Below, piece by piece: positions 22,681 to 32,950 of a stretch of 64,000 nt of DNA. Position 1 is the stretch's first letter. Each line of letters starts with the position of its first letter. The translations under genes and the position numbers were made by a program. The stretch spans positions 78,871,380 to 78,935,379 of the forward strand of contig JAPTHN010000001.1 in assembly GCA_026936325.1 (NCBI GenBank), written 5' to 3'. This DNA comes from Platynereis dumerilii. Lineage: Eukaryota > Annelida > Polychaeta > Phyllodocida > Nereididae. The notes beneath the pieces were generated by a model. The model saw only the letters and a program-made list of their open reading frames with translations, was not told the DNA's origin and searched no databases.

Positions 22681-23978
22681 GAAATGGCAATTGGCAAGAG
22701 TTGGAACAGTTTGTAGTTAATAGCAGTCAAGGAGGTATAGACCTTGATTTGACAAACAGGTGTATGACCATGAAAATTATTTTGACTACCACAGATGCTT
22801 GGAAAAATACCATAAATGGTCCAATGCATAATTGCAATTTATGTCTTTTAACAAGAGTAACAAACGATGATGTACTGGCTGCTAATGAAGCTGTGAATCA
22901 CCATAGACATATGATTTCTTCTAAAATAGCATTATACGAAGTTATTTCATCTTAGATTATTTTTTATGGTGTTAGTCAACATAATGTTACATCGGTGAAT
23001 TACGCAAAAATCGAAAATTAGAATAGAAATGTGAAATGTCGTATTGTCACTGAACCTGACATGACAGAATCAAGTGTTAATTTTCCTCCTAAAGTACCAT
23101 AATTTTCAAAGTTTTATGAGAATATAGACTATTGTTTCATCCCTCATAAATTTGTATATGTTGGTGCTATATACTATGGTTCTGTACCGCTTCAGTGCTA
23201 AATAGCGCCAGTATGATTTAAATATATTATTATTGCTACTGTGATTAATGTTTATCTCTGTATGTACATGTAGAAATAACTTAAGCCGCCTCAGTGCTTA
23301 ATATTGCCAGTATGTCTGGCATAGTGTGATTTTAAAATATATTATTGTTACTGTGATTAATGTTTCATTTATTTATGTGGAAGTAGCTTTAGATTTTTAT
23401 ATCTTTAGTGTGTTAGTATTAGAATCTGTTTCTGTTCTTGTTTTTAACCTGTGTATATATCTCTTGTAACTGACTTTTTGGTCAAATGTGACCTATGTTT
23501 GAGTCAATAAAAACCTATATATATTAATACATACACCATATTTAACTTTCTTCATTTCATTGAATTAATTGATTCAAAAGACGTGTCGCTAGTTTATGTT
23601 AATTTTTTGTCCACTCCATTCCTTGGCATAGCTCGGCTCGCTATTGTTTTTAGTGAGCAATTTCCATTAGATGTCGTAAGATGCACATGCCCCCTACCAC
23701 AGCTTTGCAGATTTTCATTAAACAGATATTCAACAAATTAAGGCATGATTTTCATTGGAACATTTTTTGGTCCCACTAAAATGTCCACTCCGTTCCCTCC
23801 AATTCCGAGCTAACCAGTGATACTTTTTCAAAGAAATTTTATATATATATTGCTGAGGGTGACAGGATTCAATAGAATGCAATCATAACTTTGTATCTCC
23901 CAAATAGAATGCACTATTAAGAGAAAACCAAACTGTTTCTGTCCACTTCGTTACCTCAAAAAATCGACATTTAATTAA
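22681..23978. other. Spacer with GTCCACTCCGTTCC-type motifs
   Basis: GTCCACTCC(A/G)TTCC recurs near 23608 and 23784, and as GTCCACTTCGTTACC at 23940. A further copy lies beyond the next element at about 26547. No gene recognised. Confidence 0.4.
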
Positions 23979-26439
23979 AAACATAGGCTGCGTAGCAGCA
24001 AACCTTCAGCGAAAAAACAACATTTTAAAAGGACACCATTACACCATAAAAGTGATGTGAACCACATTGCATGTAGTATTTGCAATAGTGGCCCGATCTT
24101 GGTCTGAAATTATCTATATGCCCCACCATATGCTCGCCTGCATGCCAGGGTATGTTGAACGATCATTTGAACGATGGAAAGACCTTACGAGACCAATGTA
24201 CACATAATATGGACCAGTTTCATGCATAAACAAGGAATAAGTTGTGAGGTATGGGTCAGAATATTTCAAAAAGCATTAAAGTTGCCCTGAATGATAAAAT
24301 TCTTAGACAAATAATGTTGGTTTGGAGTGTAGAATAATATAAACTTGTGATCAATAATATTTTTGACTAACTTCTTGAAGTGTTTCTTTTATTAAATAAA
24401 TAATTCAGTTATTTCCTTTAGATTTTCTTGATAGAGCCTCCCACCTCCAGCACATTCATTGTTGATGACGTCACAATGACCATTGTCCAATATATGTTGT
24501 TATCAAGTAACTAATTCTAACAATGCTGATGACGTCACAATGTTGATTGCACTCAACTGGATGATTTTTTTCCGTGCGTACCCGAAATAAATCCAGGGGT
24601 CATTTAGGACATTTGAGGGCTAATTCTAAGCTGAAAAAATAATCCTACATCAAAGAAATTTTGTGTGTGAATCAATAACACCAAGTCACATCAGATAATG
24701 TAGAAATTAGAAAATCTTGGGATTGAAACCTGGCTATCATTCGGAGTAACTTTAACGAGTAACTATAAAGCAGACCAACAAAAGGCACTAAAATATTATA
24801 TAGGGAATGTATATAAACTTTCATCTATGGACATTCGGCCTTCAAACAAATACTAACAATTTTAAGATTTTTTGTCAATATTTCAAGATGTATAGAATAT
24901 CCATGAATCACACCCACAAAAGATGCAAATTTATCATATAGGTGACATGTGTAACAAATTTCATCCATGTACATACCATTGTGGCCTAGTTTTGGCTCGA
25001 AATGAAAAAAAAAATTAATACGTTTTTCTCAATATTTGAAAAAGTATAGAATATCAATCAATCAGACCATCAAAAGGCACAACTAGACCATATAGGGCAA
25101 GTTGACCTAACTTCAGCCTCTCACCCAACTTCAGCCCCCCTACAGAAAACTCCTTGTAATTAAATTTTGATGAGGCCAAGGTGCCAGTATTTGGGTTTAA
25201 AGTTATTGTCAATGTGTTTAGAATAAATTATCAAAAAGTTATGACCATTATAACAATGAATCAGGAATTTTACATGTTTTTTTGGTGGACCGCATTTTGC
25301 TTGTTTTGCGACGCGAATACAACGCGAAACGAAAAAAATTTTGATAAAACGTTCAATCTGTCAGTTGGCTGTACCAATTCACTTTAGCAGGAGCAGCCCA
25401 AAAAAAGTTTCATTTCAAGGAAAAATTAGTAATCTTCCATAAATTAAGGTTTTTTTCAATATTTTCTACTTGATCATTCTATGAATTAGGTGATTTATAA
25501 GACATGTCAATCTTACCTAACTTCAGCCCCCATGGTCCTAACTTCAGCCCCCATATGACCTAACTTCAGCCCCCAGGTTTCCCAAACTCCAGCCAATACA
25601 TCTCACATGAGAAGTTTGTTTATTCATCCCTGAATATCTATCTATCTAAAAATTTAATTTTTAAAGCATTTTTACATCTGGCATACTGGAATAGACCAGT
25701 TGCCTGTACTGGAGTTTAAAATAAATTTTCATTCTCTTTCCATCAAACGATGACTTCTTTCCAAGCTTTTTTGAAATACATTTTTGGAGCATTGATTTTT
25801 TTCAGACTGTCATGTTTTATATAGAGGTAGGTAATTAAGGCCAAATTTAATCATTCTGCTGTTTTTCATGACAGAATAGGATCAACTGGTTGGAGTTAGG
25901 TGTGGGGCTGAAGTTAGGTACACCCTAGGCTGAAGTTAGGTACAACATGGCTGAAGTTAGGTACATTTCCCACTATTGTCTTTTGAACACATTTGCACTG
26001 CCTTATAAAGCATGTGGTTGTTTTTTTACAATATATCCGTAAAGAGGAGTGAAGGCTGGGGTTAGGTCCACAGCTACAAGTTATTCCCATGAATAGCCAG
26101 CCAATGACAAGCGATCAAAAACCAAAGTAGGCTGAAGTTAGGTCAACTTGCCCTAGGCTACATGTGTAAAAACTTTCATCCTTGTACATGTAACAGGCGC
26201 TGAGTCCTAGCTTGGAAATGAAAAAAAAATTTTTTTTACATTCTTGTCGATATTTCAAAAAGTACAAAATATCCATCCACGAGACCATAAAAAAGGCACA
26301 ACTAGACCATACAGGCTACATGTGTACCAAAATTCATCCATGTACATTCAATAGGAGCTGACCCCCACCCGCCCGGCGGACGGACAGGTTTTGACCAAAG
26401 TGATAACAATACCTTCTTCGAACTTCGTTCGCTGAAGGT
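23979..26439 (-). mobile_element. Helentron/HINE-like element (X3), carrying a nested element
   Basis: In plus-strand reading it starts AAACATAGGCTGCGTAGCAG, then CAAACCTTCAGCGAA, and ends CTTCGAACTTCGTTCGCTGA plus AGGT. These are the reverse complements of the right and left ends of the compact copy at 43134-44113. Units with GGATGAAATTTGGTACACAT-like and AGTTGTGCC-like blocks occur at 24830-25090 and 26160-26340. Removing the nested 25095-26153 element restores an uninterrupted unit (ACCATATAGGCTACATGTG). Confidence 0.65.
25095..26153. mobile_element. 1.06-kb TA-flanked element with ACCTAACTTCAGCCCC subterminal repeats (F2)
   Basis: Termini are GGGCAAGTTGACCTAACTTC and its reverse complement, with perfect pairing over about 24 bp. 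TA is duplicated at 25093-25094 and 26154-26155. CCTAACTTCAGCCCCCA recurs near 25515-25575, and GGCTGAAGTTAGGTAC near 25910-25960 and 26070 in the opposite orientation. No transposase is visible. Probably a non-autonomous Tc1/mariner-type element. Confidence 0.82.
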
Positions 26440-27424
26440 AAAAACGATTGATCTGAGATGAAGTATTTCTGAAAATAAGACTTGCATAATTTTTTCATTT
26501 TTTTGTATTTTTAAATTGCTCAAAAAGCAGGTTTCTGCATCAAAAGTCCACTCCGTTACCACATTTTCCAGGGCATTTTGTCCCGAAATTTGAGAATGGC
26601 CCTTATAAGTGCACATGGTACAATATTGTCTTCAAAAGTAAAACTTATACCTTAAATTCACGTAAATGTTGAAATTAAAACTCCTCTTAGATATGAATTT
26701 CATGGATACTTTTCTTGGTAGGGGTAAAATTATTGAGAAGAACAAAGGGAAAGATGAGAGAGAATGGGTGGGGTCATCTGGCATTAGGACCTCATAGTGA
26801 TGAACATGGAACATCATAAAATTAGAGCTTGCGCCTCCTGTGCTTGTAGACTTGTAGACTTGTTAGGTTGGAAACCGTATGGTTGTGACCTCTCACGACG
26901 TAGCTGAAGTTTTCGTTGCATGCGCCGGATGATTTTGGGCGGTGTGATGGTCACTGATAATGTCACAAAAAATTGATCCGCTATTTGTTAATATTAATTA
27001 AATAAAACTAAATGAAGTGTGCTTGTCAGTATAACTGTAAAAACCATGGAACAATATATGCTAGTTTCATCAAGACATGACAGTTAATGTAGCAGGACTT
27101 ACTCTATTCAATTTCGCGAAATACTGCGAAGTCATCAGCAGCTGATGACCGTTCCCTAATTTCTCTGGAGCCTTCGGGTTCTTTTCCTAATTATGTAATG
27201 GAAAGGTTTGTGAAAATTTATAGAGTTAGTTGATACAACTTTGTGCCAAGTTGGGAAGTGATCGTAGCAGCAATTATTTTTAAATAGCCTGTCAAAGATG
27301 ATTTTGAGCACTGCCAAAGTCATGGCTGGGCAATGACACTTTGAGAGGGTCATGGGAGGGTGATGACAGTGCTAGGGTGAGTGTCATGTGGGGCGGAAGA
27401 CATTGCTCGTCTTGGTCTGATTAA
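26440..27424. other. Spacer, nothing recognised
   Basis: Contains one more GTCCACTCCGTTACC near 26547. A minus-strand open frame at 27156-27353 has no motifs or splice context. Confidence 0.4.
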
Positions 27425-27545
27425 CGCTCTTGCCGGGTCACCTAGGACAGCAGTTTCAATCTTCCTTTGCCTCATTGCTATATCTTCCTCCTGTCTTAAT
27501 TAGCTTACAAGGTACATAAATACAGGGTGTATAGCCCCAGTCATC
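27425..27545 (+). mobile_element. SINE S1 copy d, body only
   Basis: GCTCTTGCCGGGTCACCTAG, TTTGCCTCATTG, CTCCTGTCTTAATTAGC and ATAAATACAGGGTGT match the body of the 13126-13335 copy on the opposite strand. The tRNA head is missing. It ends in ATCTATTCATC, a diverged CATC-type tail. Confidence 0.65.
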
Positions 27546-28215
27546 TATTCATCTTTCCAAAATATCCATGCCAATCCGACTTGAGATTTCACCTCATTTC
27601 AGCTCTTTTCAAAGTCTGGATTGATAGATTTATTGGTCCAGCTGGTCAATTTGGCAGTCTACAGTGCTCCAGCCAGAATTATTTTTGGGCATGTAAGAAT
27701 CCTGAAAAGCAGGGCACTTTCTAGATTCGAAGGGCACTTTTCTATAGTGAAGACCCTTATTTGCTCAATTTTTTGCTTTTTACCCTAAAACTTCCTGGAT
27801 TTACATATATATATGCTTTCTGGTTGTCTTTTCTCCACCTATTTATCCATATTCTTTGGTTTCAAGAAACTCCGTCTTTGGACAATCCGTCATTTTGTAA
27901 TTGTTCAACTTCTCTCCAGAAAAGTCACTGATGTGCTTTTTCAATCTGTGATTCTTGGTTTGGATTACTCAGAGCTTTAGTTTATTATTAAGATCATGAG
28001 AACAAATTTGACCTTTTGAAAAAAAATCTTTTAAAATTCCATTACAGGTTCAGCAGAATCATGTCCATTATCAGTCAAAACAGGTCAGTAGTGAATAAAG
28101 ATGAAGCGTTTTTTTTTTCAGTTAATTTATTTATAAAAATATCTTGCAACTTTTGTTGGCCAGAGTCTTCTCATATTTTATACTCTGGACAATCACAAAT
28201 ATTAATTTTTTCATT
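27546..28215. other. AT-rich spacer, nothing recognised
   Basis: Only short open frames without motifs. Confidence 0.45.
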
Positions 28216-28520
28216 AATTTGTGATATTTTACAAAATTATATTCAAGCTGGCTAGTTAAACAATTGTAGAATTGAAATTACACAAAATCAACATTCTCTC
28301 TACTACATAGTTAATTAAAAACAATATTTACAATTAAAGTCATGTACATTCATATTTAAGTTTTTAACTTATTTGTGACATTTACAAAGTCATATTTAAG
28401 CTGGCTAATTAAAGTAATTGTAGAATTGAAATTACACAAAATCAACATTCTCTCTACTACATAGTAAATTAAAAACAATATTTACAATTGAAGTCATATA
28501 CATATATATAAGTGACTTTT
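28216..28520 (+). repeat. 153-bp tandem duplication
   Basis: TTGTAGAATTGAAATTACAC followed by ATCAACATTCTCTCTACTAC occurs twice, 153 bp apart, with few differences. Flanking GCTGGCTAaTTAAA and CAATATTTACAATT are also duplicated. Confidence 0.85.
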
Positions 28521-29169
28521 TACAAAGCTTTATGAATTATATACAATAATGGCAGAAGAGAAATAGTGAAACGGATATCGGGCGCCCCACATGATTGAGG
28601 TTTAGCTCCAGTACTGTCAAGCATAATAACCGAATGCTGTTCTGTCCAATAATCTGTGGCTGTTTTGACGATAGTCATTCTGAAACAGTACAAGAACATT
28701 ATTAATTATTTATGTAATATAGTACTCTGCACACAGAGTTCATATTTTACGTCATGCATAAGAGACAGCAGTGAACTCTCCGGCAGTGAACTCTGCAAGA
28801 ATTCAGATGGAGCAAGTGACGTTATGAGAAAGCAAGCGACGTTATGAGATTAGCAAGCATTCTCAGCTGGTAGTTGAAACAGATACTGAAAGATTCTTTT
28901 ATAACATTGTGTGTTTGGTTTAAGGTGTCGGCAACATTGGTGTTAAAAGTACACACTGATTTACTGAAAGCTGTCTGTATATCATTGTTTGTTTGATTAT
29001 AAGCTATCCCTACTACAACTGTCAAAACACAGTCTGATATTACAGAGCAGATAAGAGGATTAACTCATGCATGGAACTTGGTCATGCATGGAAATCCATC
29101 AGTATCTCCAGCTAAAGCTGTTTTTGCTTTAATAATTATGTGGTATATACGGTAATTGCGTACTACTAT

Positions 29170-29229
29170 ATTCATATATCTATTTGTATAATGTATTTTA
29201 TTCATATATCTATTTGTATAATGTATTTG
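29170..29229 (+). repeat. 30-bp perfect tandem duplication
   Basis: TATTCATATATCTATTTGTA plus TAATGTATTT occurs twice head to tail. Confidence 0.85.
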
Positions 29230-29519
29230 AATATGAATAGTCTTTCCACATATTTACTAATTATTTTTGCATATATGTTATCAGAATCACATCTTTTGTA
29301 TTGATTCATAATATTTAAAGTATATCCGGGGTTTATCTAAAGGGGGGGAGGGGGTGCACCTACCCTTTGGGTTACAGCAGTTTCTGCTCAGGTGCCCTCC
29401 TGTACAACATTTTACTTTTTTGCACATAATATTTCTATGTATGTTCCATTTTATTGTAAGTACTCAAGTTGTGCAAATAAAATATCCTATCCTATCCTAA
29501 TATAGTATGACATGTACGC

Positions 29520-29830
29520 TGTGAAATTTGTGGCCAGTCCAACCACAGCCAGAGCTAAGACTATGCTATGACCACAGTCGTAGCTCAGTGAACATTGCCA
29601 AGAATTCCCATGCTACGACCAGAGCTGAGAGAACATTGCCCAGGTTCCATGCTTTGTCCAGAGCTAAGAGAAGGTTGTCCAAGATTCCTATGCTATTACC
29701 ACAGTCATAGTTTAATGAACATTGCCAATGGCTCAGGTGCTATGACCAGTCAGAGCTCAGGGAACAACTCAGGGCAGGCACCGAGCAGCACCCAAGATTT
29801 CCATGAGATTCGCATGCTATTACCACATCC
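29520..29830 (+). repeat. Degenerate 45-50-bp tandem repeat
   Basis: Variants of GCTATGACCACAGTCAGAGC followed by GAGAACATTGCCCAAG recur about six times. More copies are at 30365-30540. Short open frames here are incidental. Confidence 0.6.
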
Positions 29831-29989
29831 AGACATGGTACAACAACGTGGCAGCACTGTAGTGACTTTATATGACTTCCTGTTTGATCAAAACATTGGC
29901 TTGGAGAAAGCACATGTTTCAGAAAAAAGTCAATTCATATAAAATCAAATTTATGTCAGCTATAAAAAAGATATTTGACTCCACAGTTT

Positions 29990-30320
29990 CAATGTGACTT
30001 GGCAAAAATTCTGTGTTGATGTGGCCGTCGAAGAATTTGTCTTACCTTCTCTTGTAAATTAGTGTGCCCCAAGTTGTCCCTTTCATTATATTTAGGAGAT
30101 ATCCCATGCAATATAGCTATAGTCCATGAACAATTCCATGCGGATAAATGGATGCTCAAATGTTTCAATTATCATTGGGCAAAAAGTCCCTGGCTCTGCC
30201 ACATATTCTTATGTTCTGACAGTGTCTCAAGAGGCCCTGTTACAAAATAGCAGGCTGGATTATCTTGTTTAGCATTGTTTGGCATTGACTGTTTGTTGTA
30301 ATCACCTGTCTCGAACCTCA
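29990..30320 (+). repeat. Dispersed repeat, inverted relative at 60160-60510
   Basis: TAGCAGGCTGGATTATCTTG, then GACTGTTTGTTGTAATCACC, GTCTCGAACCTCAGGTCA and GTCCCTGGCTCTGCCACATA reappear as reverse complements near 60160-60300. Weaker similarity continues to 60510. Probably two diverged copies of one mobile element of unknown type. Confidence 0.55.
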
Positions 30321-30364
30321 GGTCAGTGGAGTGCACCAATTTATATATGTGAATCCCATATGAA

Positions 30365-30540
30365 TGGTTGTGGGACCATGCCAGATCTAAGAGAACAATG
30401 GCAAAGGTTCCTGTGCTATAACTACAGTCAGAGCTATGAGAACATTGTCCAAGGTCCCCTCAGTACAAACCACAAGGCCCCTTCGGTACAAACCATAGCC
30501 AGAGCTATGAGAACAATGTAAAAGGTCCTGTGCTATGACC
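30365..30540 (+). repeat. Degenerate 45-50-bp tandem repeat, second block
   Basis: AGAGCTATGAGAACATTGTC and GAGAACAATGtAAAAGGTCC are the same units as at 29520-29830. The block is separated from them by the dispersed repeat. Confidence 0.55.
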
Positions 30541-31477
30541 AATTATACAAATATATTTTTAAGGTACATTGATATTTTAAAAATAACTGGTAATGAGACT
30601 GAAAGAGGTCTAGTGCTATGAATTTACTTTAGTACAACTTAATTTAATGGTAAACAAAGTTCAAAATCAGTTTTAAGCATCAGTCTGTTTTACACACATT
30701 GTAGGTTCCAATGACAAATCATCGAGGTGTATGATTACTTGGGACTCAACCGTGCTGTCATATTTGCAATTAAAACTAACCTGAAAACAAGAGGGCCTTG
30801 AATCTCTCCTGGAGAGTGCCATGTTAAAGTCTCATTGATTTTCATTTGCCTGGATCTGTGAACCACTGCTGACTGAAAGCAAAAGACGGTTAAAATTTTA
30901 ATGTACATACAGAAGAACAAATAATTTTCAGTTATTAACATTAGTTGCATAGGGTTAAGGAGACAGAACTGCATAACTTTACATAATTATTTGGGATTCT
31001 TCTTTTGAAAGGACTGCAGATCATTGCCATACTGTCCATACATATTAAATTGATCCGAACTGTCCAAGAGTTCTCTCGCAATTAAAAAATCTGGACATTT
31101 ACTTAGGTCAGACATATCTTATTTTTAGCTTTTCGGATCAACCGGCCCAACAGATATTCTGCCGGCAAAAAAAAAGAGCTTTGTTAAATTAACATAACAA
31201 AAAATTGAGATTACGGCTCCTTTTTTCTCATCACCGAACGAAAGGAATCAAGAAGATCCGAGAAGCTAAAGAAACATTATGTGTGGCCTTTGGATGATTA
31301 GTGCATTTTCTCCCTGGTATTAGGTAATTTAGGACACGAGGACACACTTGACACCAAGGTGAAGGTAAAGATAGACCTTATTTAAGTGGGTAACCAGACT
31401 AAGTCAGAGACTTATTTACAGCTGGGCCCACGGCACCTCCAATTAATGTCTGATGCAAACGACAATGCCGTGGAATG
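30541..31477. other. Spacer, nothing recognised
   Basis: No motif-bearing open frame, RNA gene or clear repeat. Confidence 0.45.
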
Positions 31478-31582
31478 ACATGATGGCCAGCCTGGGGATT
31501 GAACCCGGGTCCCTCGCTTGTGAGGCGAGTGCTCTACTGACTGAGCTAACTGTGCTGACTGAGGGACCCGGGTTCAATCCCC
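31478..31582 (-). ncRNA. tRNA-Val(CAC)-like pseudogene with a second, inverted T arm
   Basis: On the minus strand: TTAGCTCAGTCAGTAGAGCA (A box/D arm), CTCGCCTCACAAGCGAG (perfect 5-bp anticodon stem with CAC in the loop) and GACCCGGGTTCAATCCCC (T arm with B box). The downstream acceptor strand is not convincing. The same 22-bp T-arm sequence occurs again in the opposite direction at 31561-31582, making a perfect inverted pair with 31494-31515. Most likely a SINE head or a rearranged tRNA pseudogene. Confidence 0.6.
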
Positions 31583-31649
31583 AATCAATCACCAAGGATG
31601 ACTGAGAGGGGTCCAGGTAACCCACCCAGAAAAGGAATTAAACCTGCAA

Positions 31650-31702
31650 ATCAGCGATTTGAACTTGAAGAGCGCTACCAACTGAGCTGATCTTCCGCAT
31701 TA
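31650..31702 (-). ncRNA. Second tRNA-like fragment
   Basis: On the minus strand GAAGATCAGCTCAGTTGGTA (A box) is followed closely by TCAAGTTCAAATCGCTG (B-box-like). The two boxes are too close for a full tRNA, so this is a deleted tRNA-derived fragment. Confidence 0.45.
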
Positions 31703-32539
31703 TCTATATCGGAATATCTTGTTTATCAATCTAATTAATTTCTCTCAAATGCAAAGATACAATGTATCTTACCCTTTCCCTACTGCTGCAGTCCTTTGTA
31801 ATCAAGGGTGAGGTAGTTGATGACCCTACATCGAATGTTCCCAACGGCTCATCTTCCACTGAAATTTAATTATCATAATGCATTAATTACTGTTTCTTTT
31901 TTGTATATTGGATTATTTACCATCTGGAGATTGTATGAAATGGTCATTACAACTGTCACATGTATGATTAAGAATGGGCTATTTTTAGCAGCAGAAAAGT
32001 TGGTTTTCCTTCAGGTAATGAATTTTCTTTCCGAAGATCATTCAAGTTCTTCACAATTTATTGACAACGGTGTATGTAGATGATTCGATTTAACGCTGAT
32101 TTTGTCAAAAAATTCTGTGAAGAATGTGCTGTTAGGTTATTTATTCGAATACATTTTTGTTGCAGAGAACTTGTAAAATGCTGAAAATGAAATAACTTAG
32201 TCTGCATCGTTTTGGTTTTTTTTTCTACTTTCGTTCGTTTTTTTACCCATTCTGTAACTTAAATGAGGGGGTAGTATGGAACTTTCTAGGGATTTCAGTT
32301 ATGCCAAGTTATTAGGTATTCAGTAGCGGACGAAAGTTTAGACTGCGTCAATATTTTTTCAATATCTGGTAAAAAGTGCCTCAGCTGAAAAATTTCTTCA
32401 TGAATTTTCTTGCCTATGTATCAGGGAAGTTCTACAATAGAGAAAACTACTTCAACTATTTTCATCACTTACTTGGATATTTGTGATATACAAAAATTTC
32501 AGGTAGTCTAAACTTGCCATTAAGGACCTTTGTGGATGT
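31703..32539. other. AT-rich spacer, nothing recognised
   Basis: No coding or repeat structure identified. Confidence 0.45.
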
Positions 32540-32890
32540 AAGCAGAATCAGACCTTAAGTGGATATTCCATACTTTTTGAAATATTAAGAAAATTTTAAA
32601 AAGTTTGTTTTTAATTTCTGGGCCAAAAGCTTGACCACTATTGCATGTACATGGATGAAATTTGATGCAGATAACACCTATACCATGCAGTTGTGCCTTT
32701 TGATGGTCTGATTATTGGATATTTATCACTTTCTGAAATATTGAGTAAAATTTAGAAAAGTATGAATACATTTTTTTGTGGTTTCTGACCCTCAGCTCAC
32801 TATCTATACCAAGTGCATGCATGAAACTGCAACATATGTGTAAATTAGTTTACTTAGGCATTTCTGTGGTTTTCCATACCCTGGCATCCA
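32540..32890 (+). mobile_element. Helentron/HINE-like element (X4), 156-bp-type repeat units
   Basis: Units with TACATGGATGAAATTTGATG, AGTTGTGCCTTTTGATGGTC and TGAAATATTGAG match the repeats of X2 and X3. The left terminus was not found. The right terminus is probably at 37943, beyond the 4.6-kb palindrome. Confidence 0.5.
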
Positions 32891-32950
32891 GGCGGGCAGA
32901 CATCCTCACTTCTCAGTGTAAGCTTGGGAAGCTACCCTGACCACATCATA

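Noticed and set aside
22590-22955. 121-codon open frame
   Set aside because: It starts inside the F3 remnant, shows no motif and lacks splice context.
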